Positions 7,073 through 14,883 of a stretch of 61,648 bases of DNA are shown here, piece after piece (position 1 is the stretch's first letter; each line of letters starts with the position of its first letter). A model generated the notes under the pieces. It saw nothing but the letters and a program-made list of their open reading frames with translations. It was not told the DNA's origin and did no database searches. The stretch is from NCBI GenBank assembly GCA_900546925.1, contig UREV01000013.1:1-61648 (forward strand), written 5' to 3'. The stretch comes from an uncultured Bacteroides sp. Its GTDB lineage: Bacteria; Bacteroidota; Bacteroidia; Bacteroidales; UBA932. The translations under genes were made by a program, and so were the position numbers.

Positions 7073-7187
7073 GGTACAAAATGCATCACGCAAGGCGTTT
7101 TGTACCGGAAAAACGTTTTACATGGTACAAAATGCTCAACCCCTGGTACAAAATGCTCAACCCCTGGTACAAAATGCTCACCCCAGT
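7073..7187. repeat. Array of GGTACAAAATG repeats
   Basis: GGTACAAAATG occurs at 7073, 7124, 7145 and 7166, with an inverted TTTTGTACC at 7098-7106. The last three are tandem with a 21-bp period. The unit plus AAACGTTTTA upstream is also duplicated (about 7060 and 7112). It lies about 170 bp upstream of the sulfatase promoter. It looks like a protein-binding array or a decayed mobile-element end. Confidence 0.65.
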
Positions 7188-7337
7188 GTTTCCTGATGGC
7201 AAGACCATGCGGCTCGACAAATACATTCTGGCGTATCCCTGCCTCACAGAAACGTCGCCTCAGTGCTAAAAAGCAAAAATAAGCACCCGATATAAAACAT
7301 TTTGCTTTCAATTCCTTCTTTTCGCGAAAAAAAATAT

Positions 7338-7345
7338 TACTTTTG
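7338..7345 (+). promoter_or_regulatory. -7 box of the sulfatase gene
   Basis: TACTTTTG matches TAnnTTTG. The next in-frame initiator downstream is GTG at 7374, 28 bp away, which supports that start. Confidence 0.5.
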
Positions 7346-7373
7346 TGAAAAGAAGGACTTAATTTTATACCAA

Positions 7374-8969
7374 GTGGATAATACAAAAAAACTAATGACT
7401 GCCGCAGCTGCTGCCCTGTCTCTGTGCGCATGTGGCAAGCAAGAAGTGAAGAAACCTAATGTTGTCTTCCTGCTTTTCGATGACCTCGGATATGGCGACC
7501 TCGGCTGCTATGGACAGGAAAAAATCGAAACCCCGAATATAGACGCCCTGGCATCTCAGGGACTTCTGTTCACGGACATGTACTCTGCCGCGCCTCTATC
7601 GGCTCCTTCCAGATGCTGCCTGCTTACAGGTAAGCACATGGGACACAGCCAGATACGCGGAAATGAAGAACACTACGTCCCGACCGACAGCCTTGGCTGG
7701 AACGGCGTATTCCTGAACCCTGATGCACAGGGCCAGTTCCCGCTCGAAGAAGGCACGCAGACCCTCGGAACCATGCTACAGTCAGCAGGTTACAAGACCG
7801 CCATGGTAGGCAAATGGGGCTTGGGCTTTCCGAAAAGCGGCTCCACCCCTAACACCATGGGCTTCGACTATTTCTACGGATTTAACTGTCAGGCACTTGC
7901 GCACTCATATTACCCTGTAAAACTCTGGGAAAACGGCGTGGAAGTCGAGACCGGAAACGACCTCGTAGTCCAGGGCTGCAACTTCCCGGACTCATTGGAC
8001 AAATATGACCCCGCCAACTACGAAAAATACGGCGGCAAGCACTACAGCTGCGACCTGATGTACGACAAGATGGAAAAATTCGTCGAGGAGAATGCCTCTT
8101 CGCCATTCTTCCTGATGTGGACCACCACCGTCCCTCACAGCGCCGTCCAAGCCCCGATGGACGAAGTCATGCACTATGTCGAGAAACTCGGAGACGAAGA
8201 ACCGTGCACCAATCCTGGAATGTATCTGCCTAACAGATACCCACTTGCGACGTATGCGGCCATGGTCACCCACATTGACACACAAGTCGGGAAACTCATC
8301 GGCAAACTGAAAGAACTCGGAGTCTGGGACAACACCATCTTTATCGTCACCTCCGACAACGGACCTGCCTCCAACGGCAACTCTCCGATGGAATATTTCC
8401 GCAGCGGCGGCCCGTTCAAATGCGCGAAAGGCTGGGGCAAATCCTCGCTCCATGAAGGCGGAATCCGCATGCCGTTCATCCTCCGCTGGGGCGACAGCAA
8501 AAAATGCGAAAAAATCACCCGAATCTCCAGCTTCGCCGACATCATGCCGACCCTCGCCGACATTGCAGGCATCGCAGCCCCGGCCAACGACGGCATCTCG
8601 CTCGCCCCGACCATCCTCGCCAAAACCGCCGGAGGAAAGGTTTATGCCAATGCTAATGAGGTCAATGCCGGTGAGCAGAAGGACCACGATTTCCTATACT
8701 GGGAATTTCCTGGCGCAAAAGGCTGGGTAGCAGTACGTAAGGGTGAATGGAAAGGTCTCCTGAAACGTGTTCAGAAAGGTAACACCGAGATGGAATTGTA
8801 TAACATAGTGAAAGACCCGCGCGAAACCACGGACGTAGCCGCACAACATCCTGAAATAGTGGAAGAAATGTGGAAAGCCGTGAAAGAAAGTCACCGCGAT
8901 GCGAACCCTCAGGTTCCGAAATTCTGTATGGATATCACTTATCCTCAGGAATTGTCGCTGGACAAATAA
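7374..8969 (+). CDS. Lipoprotein sulfatase of the arylsulfatase family, serine type
   Basis: Hydrolyses a sulfate ester, probably on a host or algal glycan, at the cell surface. The GTG at 7374 gives MDNTKKLMTAAAAALSLCAC, a complete lipoprotein signal; the ATG at 7395 would lack the basic N-region. Sulfatase motifs in order: metal-binding LLFDDLGYGD; active site LSAPSRCCLLTGK, where the first Ser of SAPSR is the formylglycine precursor; GKWGLG; TVPHSA; VTSDNGP; and HEGGIRMP. Ser-type enzymes are matured by the radical-SAM enzyme anSME, which is not in this window. The 3' end overlaps the convergent gene below by 25 bp. No SusC/D genes are nearby. Confidence 0.9.
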   Translation: MDNTKKLMTAAAAALSLCACGKQEVKKPNVVFLLFDDLGYGDLGCYGQEKIETPNIDALASQGLLFTDMYSAAPLSAPSRCCLLTGKHMGHSQIRGNEEHYVPTDSLGWNGVFLNPDAQGQFPLEEGTQTLGTMLQSAGYKTAMVGKWGLGFPKSGSTPNTMGFDYFYGFNCQALAHSYYPVKLWENGVEVETGNDLVVQGCNFPDSLDKYDPANYEKYGGKHYSCDLMYDKMEKFVEENASSPFFLMWTTTVPHSAVQAPMDEVMHYVEKLGDEEPCTNPGMYLPNRYPLATYAAMVTHIDTQVGKLIGKLKELGVWDNTIFIVTSDNGPASNGNSPMEYFRSGGPFKCAKGWGKSSLHEGGIRMPFILRWGDSKKCEKITRISSFADIMPTLADIAGIAAPANDGISLAPTILAKTAGGKVYANANEVNAGEQKDHDFLYWEFPGAKGWVAVRKGEWKGLLKRVQKGNTEMELYNIVKDPRETTDVAAQHPEIVEEMWKAVKESHRDANPQVPKFCMDITYPQELSLDK

Positions 8970-9565
8970 TCGAAATGGTTATCATGCCATGTCCATGTAT
9001 GAAGGGCGCCGGAATCGGCGTCCTTTATCGTTATCGTCTGGCGGAACGCCTTGCAATACCGTATGTTGCTGCCGGAAAGAACCATGTTTCCGATACACTT
9101 CCAAGCATTGCCGATATATCCGAAAACATAGATGGACATATTCTTCGCACCTGCTTGGCGTACTCCTATAACTAATTCAGGCTGAGTGTCATCGGTGAAG
9201 TCATGAGACCCGACTACATATTCATTGGTCTTAAGCTCGGCTCCTGAATCGAACCCGATTTTGGTGAAATTTGCATTGAAAGTGGCCGGTACGGCAGGTG
9301 CTCCGTTCGTGAACAGCAGCGACCTTTTTCCGGTCCCGTCTTCTACAGCCGTCACAGTACTGTTGTTATAATAGAATGTGATGACCTTGAATTCCTTACC
9401 GAAAGTGGTTACGGACATATTCTTACCCGCCGAACCGCATTGCTGTCCGGAAAAAGCGAACCCGTTGTCCAGCCCGGTGACAAATAATTCCTGAGCTGAA
9501 GCGGAGTAAGGTGATGCCATAAAAAACAGGCATGACAATATGCCGATAATCCAAAAATGTTTCAT
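8945..9565 (-). CDS. Secreted hypothetical protein with a VCBS-like segment
   Basis: A 206-residue secreted protein with a signal peptide (MKHFWIIGILSCLFF...SASAQ, cleavage near residue 25). A central DFTDDTQPELVIGVR resembles FG-GAP/VCBS calcium-binding repeats, where Asp residues coordinate Ca2+; only one unit is visible. Function unknown. The ATG at 9565 is chosen because the -7 box TAACTTTG (9572-9579) ends only 6 bp upstream and the alternative ATG at 9574 lies inside that box. It may be a leaderless mRNA. Confidence 0.65.
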   Translation of the reverse strand: MKHFWIIGILSCLFFMASPYSASAQELFVTGLDNGFAFSGQQCGSAGKNMSVTTFGKEFKVITFYYNNSTVTAVEDGTGKRSLLFTNGAPAVPATFNANFTKIGFDSGAELKTNEYVVGSHDFTDDTQPELVIGVRQAGAKNMSIYVFGYIGNAWKCIGNMVLSGSNIRYCKAFRQTITIKDADSGALHTWTWHDNHFDYLSSDNS

Positions 9566-9571
9566 AGTCTG

Positions 9572-9579
9572 CAAAGTTA
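9572..9579 (-). promoter_or_regulatory. -7 box with a near-zero leader
   Basis: Plus-strand CAAAGTTA reads TAACTTTG on the minus strand. It ends 6 bp before the ATG at 9565, leaving little or no 5' leader. Confidence 0.55.
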
Positions 9580-9662
9580 CGAAAAACCTGCAGATATCTG
9601 TGCAACGAAAACTTCCGTTTTGGCATCTTATAAATGTTGATAGGCTAATTTATTACGCGAAA

Positions 9663-10160
9663 ATGAAACGCATACTTATTTTTTTACTTACAGTTTTAAC
9701 CTTGAGCTCCTGTTCGGACCTGCGCACGGAATACCGTTCGGACATAATTTACGATATAAACCCGATTGTCCTGCATATTTATGTCAATGATGCTGACGGC
9801 AGAAATCTTCTCGATGGCCGTGAAGGATCGTTGGACACAAAGAAAATTTCAGCCACATACGAAGGTGAAATCTATAGCGTAGAACTTCAGACCAAATACT
9901 ATATGCCAAGCTTTAGAGGTCTGGTCTTGAAGAAAGATTCTACCGGTAACAATGAACTGGTGTTCGGAGAACTCGACGGAGCGAAAAACTTGGATTACGT
10001 GGACTTGGTAATCAGCTGGGGAAACGGAACTTCCGACACCATCACCATTTTCAACGACTATAAAGTGAAGTCGAACGGGAAACTCGATATCACCCGCCGT
10101 TTCTATGTGAACGGCAACAAAATGGACCGCGACATCGACAAGTTTGTGTTCGTAAAGTAA
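9663..10160 (+). CDS. Hypothetical lipoprotein
   Basis: A 165-residue protein with the lipoprotein signal MKRILIFLLTVLTLSSC (lipid-modified Cys17). The mature part has no recognised domain; it is rich in beta-type segments with DTITIFNDYKVKSNGK near the centre and ends in VFVK. The ATG at 9663 is the start that gives a proper signal; 41 upstream codons are AT-rich and belong to the intergenic region. Likely anchored in the envelope. Confidence 0.7.
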   Translation: MKRILIFLLTVLTLSSCSDLRTEYRSDIIYDINPIVLHIYVNDADGRNLLDGREGSLDTKKISATYEGEIYSVELQTKYYMPSFRGLVLKKDSTGNNELVFGELDGAKNLDYVDLVISWGNGTSDTITIFNDYKVKSNGKLDITRRFYVNGNKMDRDIDKFVFVK

Positions 10161-10187
10161 CATAGGATGTCTTTAAGTGTCTGCCCG

Positions 10188-10219
10188 TTTGGTCACTATC
10201 AGGAAATTTCTTACTTTTG
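10188..10219 (+). promoter_or_regulatory. Full Bacteroidota promoter upstream of the MITE and deoxynucleoside kinase gene
   Basis: -33 TTTG (10188-10191), a 20-bp spacer and -7 TACTTTTG (10212-10219). The kinase gene begins 270 bp downstream, with the MITE-like element in between, so the mRNA would carry the element in its leader. Confidence 0.65.
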
Positions 10220-10275
10220 TATCGTCTCTTTCGGGCCTTTATCCTTGGAGGGGGCGATAATTATATTAATAATTT

Positions 10276-10466
10276 AAGTTTCGCAAGTGCGAAACACCGC
10301 TTGTGGAGCCCGAGAGGGCGAAAGTAAGTCCCTTCCCCGAGGGGAGGGATTTAGGGTGAGGGTAACGTGCACGCAAAAAGTGCGTGGGGCTTAAAGCCTT
10401 CGAACGAGTGATAACCCTCAAATAAGCGTTTGCGCCCAGCAAGTTTGACAACTTGCGAAACTTGAG
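10276..10466 (+). mobile_element. MITE-like element, copy 1
   Basis: About 190 bp with inverted ends: AAGTTTCGCAAGT on the left and ACTTGCGAAACTTGAG on the right. The interior contains the G-rich palindrome CTTCCCCGAGGGGAGGG. It is about 88% identical by eye to the reverse complement of 55103-55296, and its first 120 bp match 30135-30257. It has no coding capacity. No clear target duplication flanks this copy. Confidence 0.75.
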
Positions 10467-10489
10467 TAGATAAGTAAAACCTCTAGATT

Positions 10490-11119
10490 ATGCATATCGC
10501 AATCGCCGGTAATATCGGCAGTGGAAAAACCACTTTAACTAAAATGCTGGCAGCCAGATATGGTTGGACACCGAAATTCGAATCAGTGGATTTTAATCCA
10601 TATCTTTCCGACTTCTACGAAGATATGAGCAGGTGGTCGTTCAACTTGCAGGTATATTTCCTTAACAAGCGTTTTAAAGACGTCGTGGATATATCCAAGA
10701 ATCAGGAGGTTATCATACAAGATAGAACTATCTACGAGGATGCCAGGATTTTCGCACCGAACCTTCACGACATGGGACTTATGAGCTCCAGGGACTTCGA
10801 AACATATTCGGACCTCTTCGACCTCATGATGTCACTGGTGAAGATGCCGGATCTTCTGATTTACCTGAAGTCATCCATCCCTAATCTGGTATCACAGATC
10901 CAGAAACGTGGCCGCGAGTACGAGAAAACCATCAGAATCGATTATCTCACAGGACTTAATGAGAGATATGAAAAATGGATCAGCGGTTATACCGGACACC
11001 TTCTCGTGATAGACGCGGACAAATACAAATTCGGAAATAACCCGGAAGATTTCGAAGCAGTCACCAATATGATTGACTCGGAACTGTTCGGACTATTTCC
11101 GGCAGATTCTTCTAAGTAA
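10490..11119 (+). CDS. Deoxynucleoside kinase (dAK/dGK/dCK family)
   Basis: Phosphorylates a deoxynucleoside, probably a purine one, to its monophosphate in nucleotide salvage. Has a P-loop at the N-terminus (IAIAGNIGSGKTTL, residues 3-16), the substrate-binding DRTIYED signature (around residue 83) replacing the usual DRS(I/V)YED, and the LID-type KRGREYEK. At 209 residues it fits the bacterial dGK/dAK subgroup. The acyl-CoA synthetase starts 46 bp downstream and is probably cotranscribed. Exact nucleoside preference cannot be read from sequence. Confidence 0.88.
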   Translation: MHIAIAGNIGSGKTTLTKMLAARYGWTPKFESVDFNPYLSDFYEDMSRWSFNLQVYFLNKRFKDVVDISKNQEVIIQDRTIYEDARIFAPNLHDMGLMSSRDFETYSDLFDLMMSLVKMPDLLIYLKSSIPNLVSQIQKRGREYEKTIRIDYLTGLNERYEKWISGYTGHLLVIDADKYKFGNNPEDFEAVTNMIDSELFGLFPADSSK

Positions 11120-11165
11120 ACAAATCTCCGGCAGATGAGAGTCCGCCGGTTAACAAGATAACAAT

Positions 11166-13073
11166 ATGACAGCAAAACCGACAATTATCGATTTCGTAGA
11201 GAAATACACGAGACAGTTCGCTTCTCATGTCTTCCTTCGCGAAAAACCGGCTGACCGCTGGACTGAGACCACTTTTGAGCAGACAAGACTCGAGGCCTAC
11301 AGGGTAGCGGCAGGTCTTATGGCTTTGGGAATCAATAAGGGAGACAAGGTTTCACTCCTTTCCGAGGGCCGCAATATGTGGGTGATCGGAGAACTTGGAA
11401 TCCTTTATGCAGGAGGTGTGAATGTGCCGCTTTCCATTAAGTTGGAAGAGGGAAGTGACCTCGTGTTCCGAATCAAGCATTCCGATTCACGATTCGTGAT
11501 GGTATCCGGTACTCAACTCCCTAAAGTGAGAAGAATCATCGGCGATGTTCCGGCAGTAGAAAAAGTTATTGTGTTCGATGAACTTCCTGAGTATCAGGAA
11601 AATGAAATTCCTATGTCCGAGGTTCTCAAGCTTGGTGACAAGTTCATGAAGGAGAATCCGGGTGCACTTGAGGAAAGATATAAGTCCATCCAGCCTGATG
11701 ACTATGCGAACATCAGCTACACTTCAGGAACCACAGCTGACCCTAAGGGTATCCTCCTGACACACAGGAACTATACGGCGAATGTGGAGCAGGCTCATTC
11801 AGTAGTGGCTATTCCTGAGAATGCCGTGATGCTCATCATCCTGCCTCTCGACCACTGTTTCGCTCACGTGGCAGGTTTCTATACCATGATGTCATATGGC
11901 GGAAGTATCGCTACCGTGCCTGTAGGAAAGACGGCTATGGCATCATTGAAGAATATCCCGATGGCTATCAAGGAAGTAAGGCCACATGTAATGCTGTCAG
12001 TACCGGCATTGGCCCGAAACTTCAAGAAGAACGTGGAATCCGGCATCAAGGCGAAGGGCCCGAAGGTGGAGAAACTCTACAATTTCGCCCTCAAGCTCGC
12101 GATTTCTTACAACAAGGAGTATTACAACCGCGGCGGTTTCTTCCAGCTTTGGAAAAAGCCGTTGATGGCTCTCTTCGATAAGATTATCTTCAAGAATGTG
12201 CGTCAGGGCTTCGGCGGAAGAATGATGTTCTTCGTCGGAGGCGGTGCGCTCTTGGACATAGAACTCCAGAGATATTACTGTGCTATCGGAATCCCGATGT
12301 TCCAGGGCTACGGCCTTTCTGAGGCTACGCCTATCATCTCAGCCAACTCATTCGACCACTGTATCTTCGGCTCGTCAGGTGCTGTCGTGAAACCGATGGA
12401 AATCAAGATTTGTGACGGTGACGGCAAGTCTCTCGGATATGGTGAGAAAGGCGAAATCGTAATCAAGGGCGAGAATGTGATGGCCGGTTACTGGAAGAAT
12501 CCTACAGCTACAGCTGAGACTGTCGTGGACGGATGGCTTCATACAGGTGATATGGGTTATATGAGGGACTCACAGTTCCTTTATGTCGTGGGCCGTTTCA
12601 AGTCTTTGCTTATTTCTGCTGACGGTGAGAAGTACAGTCCGGAAGGATTCGAGGATTCACTTACAGACAGCTCCAAGTTTATAGACCAGGTGGTTCTCCA
12701 TAATAACCAGGATCCATATACTACTGTCATCATCGTTCCTAACAAGGAAGCGCTGAAGGAGTTCGTGAAGAGTGAAAATCCGGGAATCGATATTACTTCA
12801 CGTGAGGCTAAAGAGCTTATGCTAAAGAAGATTCAGGATGAAGTGAACTCTTACAGAAAGGGCGGTTCACGTGCCGGCATGTTCCCTGAGAGATGGCTTC
12901 CTGCTGCGATTATCGTGGCTGATGAGCCGTTTACGGAGCAGAATCACATGGTGAACAGCACGATGAAAATCGTCCGTGGAAAGGTGGAGAAGCACTATGC
13001 AGACCGCATAGCTTATGCGCTTACTGCAGAGGGCAAGAACCTGTTAAACGAGAAAAACATTGCATCGCTGTAA
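11166..13073 (+). CDS. fadD: Long-chain acyl-CoA synthetase (AMP-forming)
   Basis: Activates fatty acids to acyl-CoA through an acyl-adenylate. The AMP-binding signature YTSGTTADPKGILLTH lies near residue 180. Later motifs are GYGLSEATP and GWLHTGDMGYM, then the hinge GRFKSLLI. At 635 residues it matches the FAA1/FadD15-like group common in Bacteroidota. It follows the deoxynucleoside kinase gene at 46 bp. Preferred chain length is not predictable. Confidence 0.9.
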   Translation: MTAKPTIIDFVEKYTRQFASHVFLREKPADRWTETTFEQTRLEAYRVAAGLMALGINKGDKVSLLSEGRNMWVIGELGILYAGGVNVPLSIKLEEGSDLVFRIKHSDSRFVMVSGTQLPKVRRIIGDVPAVEKVIVFDELPEYQENEIPMSEVLKLGDKFMKENPGALEERYKSIQPDDYANISYTSGTTADPKGILLTHRNYTANVEQAHSVVAIPENAVMLIILPLDHCFAHVAGFYTMMSYGGSIATVPVGKTAMASLKNIPMAIKEVRPHVMLSVPALARNFKKNVESGIKAKGPKVEKLYNFALKLAISYNKEYYNRGGFFQLWKKPLMALFDKIIFKNVRQGFGGRMMFFVGGGALLDIELQRYYCAIGIPMFQGYGLSEATPIISANSFDHCIFGSSGAVVKPMEIKICDGDGKSLGYGEKGEIVIKGENVMAGYWKNPTATAETVVDGWLHTGDMGYMRDSQFLYVVGRFKSLLISADGEKYSPEGFEDSLTDSSKFIDQVVLHNNQDPYTTVIIVPNKEALKEFVKSENPGIDITSREAKELMLKKIQDEVNSYRKGGSRAGMFPERWLPAAIIVADEPFTEQNHMVNSTMKIVRGKVEKHYADRIAYALTAEGKNLLNEKNIASL

Positions 13074-13092
13074 GCGGTACAATGTTTTTTCG

Positions 13093-13178
13093 TGCTTCGG
13101 ACGGGACTTGAACCCGTACAGGCATTGCTGCCCAAGGGATTTTAAGTCCCTCGTGTCTACCAATTCCACCACCAAAGC
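13093..13178 (-). tRNA. tRNA-Leu, anticodon UAA
   Basis: On the minus strand the acceptor stem GCTTTGG pairs with CCGAAGC. The anticodon arm AGGGA-CTTAAAA-TCCCT has anticodon TAA. A long variable arm marks a class II tRNA and CGGGTTCAAGTCCCG is the T arm. The gene is 86 nt and CCA is not encoded. A -7 box reading TAACTTTG lies at 13191-13198. Confidence 0.95.
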
Positions 13179-13190
13179 GAATTGGAATCA

Positions 13191-13208
13191 CAAAGTTAAA
13201 TAAATTTG
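13191..13208. promoter_or_regulatory. Divergent -7 boxes for tRNA-Leu and fabG
   Basis: CAAAGTTA (13191-13198) is the minus-strand box TAACTTTG for the tRNA. TAAATTTG (13201-13208) is the plus-strand box for fabG, 18 bp before its ATG. The two boxes are 2 bp apart. Confidence 0.6.
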
Positions 13209-13226
13209 TTTTAAAAATAAAATATT

Positions 13227-13973
13227 ATGGGTTTACTAGACGGAAAAGTTGCTCTTGTTACAGGAGCTGCCAGAGGTATCGGTAAAGCGATTGCCCTTAA
13301 ATTCGCTTCCGAAGGTGCAGATGTCGCTTTCACCGACCTTGTAATCAATGAGGCTGCAGAAGAGACTATAAAGGAGCTTGAGGCGTTCGGTCACAAGGCT
13401 AAAGGATATGCTTCCAACGCTGCTGATTTTACTCAGACTCAGGAAGTTGTAGATCAGGTTATGGCTGATTTCGGTCATATCGATATTCTTGTTAACAATG
13501 CAGGTATCACCAAGGATGGTCTTATGCTCAGAATGAGCGAGGCTCAGTGGGATGCGGTAATTAATGTTAACCTTAAATCAGCATTCAACTTCATACATGC
13601 ATTGACCCCTATCATGTCTCGCCAGAGAGGCGGAAGCATCATCAACATGTCTTCAGTGGTAGGAGTTTCAGGAAACGCCGGTCAGTGCAACTATTCGGCT
13701 TCCAAGGCCGGTCTTATCGGTCTCGCCAAGTCTATCGCCAAGGAGATGGGCCCTCGCGGCATCCGTGCGAACTGCATCGCTCCGGGATTCATCATCTCTG
13801 ATATGACCAAGGCTCTCTCTGAAGAGGTTCGCGAGCAGTGGATGAAGACCATTCCTCTTCGTCGCGGCGGTACCCCTGAGGATGTTGCGAATGTCGCCCT
13901 GTTCCTCGCCAGCGATCTTTCATCTTATGTCAGCGGCCAGGTTATCCACGTCTGCGGCGCGATGAACTGCTAG
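13227..13973 (+). CDS. fabG: 3-oxoacyl-[acyl-carrier-protein] reductase
   Basis: NADPH-dependent reduction of 3-oxoacyl-ACP in fatty-acid elongation, cytosolic. A classical SDR of 248 residues: TGAARGIG cofactor loop (12-19), NNAG, catalytic Ser in MSSVVG, then YSASK with Tyr and Lys, and the APGFI loop. It ends at the bidirectional terminator 14020-14051. No other fab genes are adjacent, although the acyl-CoA synthetase lies on the far side of the tRNA. Confidence 0.93.
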   Translation: MGLLDGKVALVTGAARGIGKAIALKFASEGADVAFTDLVINEAAEETIKELEAFGHKAKGYASNAADFTQTQEVVDQVMADFGHIDILVNNAGITKDGLMLRMSEAQWDAVINVNLKSAFNFIHALTPIMSRQRGGSIINMSSVVGVSGNAGQCNYSASKAGLIGLAKSIAKEMGPRGIRANCIAPGFIISDMTKALSEEVREQWMKTIPLRRGGTPEDVANVALFLASDLSSYVSGQVIHVCGAMNC

Positions 13974-14019
13974 GTTCAGGTCAATGATTTTACACGCGTG
14001 GGCTTCCACGTAAAAAAAG

Positions 14020-14051
14020 AAACCCGTATGAGAACGTTCTCGTACGGGTTT
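14020..14051. terminator. Bidirectional terminator between fabG and the lacZ remnant
   Basis: A 16-bp inverted repeat with one wobble pair (14020-14035 and 14036-14051), bordered by a run of A on the left. It could stop transcription in either direction. Confidence 0.75.
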
Positions 14052-14071
14052 CGTCATTAGTAAAGTGAATA

Positions 14072-14491
14072 TTATTGGAGTTCGATATAAGTTTCGTTTC
14101 CTGAAGTTTCCTTCACGTTTACAGGACAGAGTCTGAACCTGAAGAACATTCTTTCTGCAGGGATAAGGTACTGCTGATGAGGATATGCGCCCCAGCTGGT
14201 ATCTCCACCTACACCCATCTGTTTGAGGTCAATGTTCCAGGTAACCATGTCTTTCATCTGAATATCAGAGATATGGCGCTGTGACTTGCGGGTTCCCGGT
14301 TCATCCAGATCTTCTGTAGGGAACATGTAAGCGCTGGTGCTGATGTATGGCTCTCCGATGGCCATGAGACCGAGTCCGGAGTTGTCTGTGAGGCTCATCC
14401 ATCTTACATCAGTCTTGTTGCCGTTCTCCTGAGGACGGTCGTAAGGGAAGTACTGCTCAGCCACTGTACCGCTGTAAAGACCTACATATTC
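14072..14491 (-). pseudogene. lacZ: C-terminal fragment of a GH2 beta-galactosidase
   Basis: The reading frame from about 14491 encodes EYVGLYSGTVAEQYFPY, DRPQENGNKTDVRWMSL, then KQMGVGGDTSWGAYPHQQYL. These are the conserved end of LacZ-type beta-galactosidases (PQENGN-x-TDVRW and GVGGDDSWG). About 140 of roughly 1000 residues remain, so catalysis is impossible. Upstream in the same strand the frame runs directly into a truncated sigma-factor gene. It is a deletion scar. Confidence 0.85.
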
Positions 14492-14877
14492 ATGATTTCC
14501 GCTATCTCTCGATGGTTCAGGCCTTTGTAGAATGACAGTTCGAAGGCTTCTTTCGCCTTAGGAGACAGTTTGGCGATGGCTTCGGCGATTTTAACATTCT
14601 CCTTGTGGCCGGAAACGATAGCCTGATGCTTGATATAGTTCAGGCATCCGTTCTGCGTACACTTATATAAAAAGGATTGGATGGAGTCTGGAGACAGGAC
14701 GGTCTTATTCTCCCAGTATTTCACAAATACCTCCTGGACAACGTCTTCCGCAGCATCTTCCGAAACGAAGCGGCAAGCGACTGACATCATCCTCGGATAC
14801 AGCAAATCGAACAGAAGGCGGAACTCATGTTCGTCTCCACTCTTCAACTTGTCGATATTTATGTCCGACGGCTTCAT
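14482..14877 (-). pseudogene. Truncated ECF-type RNA polymerase sigma factor
   Basis: Residues 1-131 carry sigma region 2 (FRLLFDLLYPRMMSVACRFV, then EDVVQEVFVKYWENK) and the start of region 4 (LSPKAKEAFELSFYKGLNHREIAEIM). The -35-recognition helix and about 50 residues are lost where the sequence joins the lacZ fragment. In Bacteroidota such factors usually control polysaccharide-utilisation loci. The start lies 6 bp after the rodA stop, so it may still be transcribed with the shape operon, but the product should not bind promoters. Confidence 0.8.
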
Positions 14878-14883
14878 TTTACA

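Noticed and set aside
7073..7187. CRISPR array
   Set aside because: Repeats are 11 bp with a 21-bp period and no unique spacers; no cas genes in the window.
6859..7431. A 190-codon minus-strand frame over the GGTACAAAATG array
   Set aside because: Its repeated HFVPG units simply translate the DNA repeat; no start context, and it overlaps the sulfatase promoter and start.
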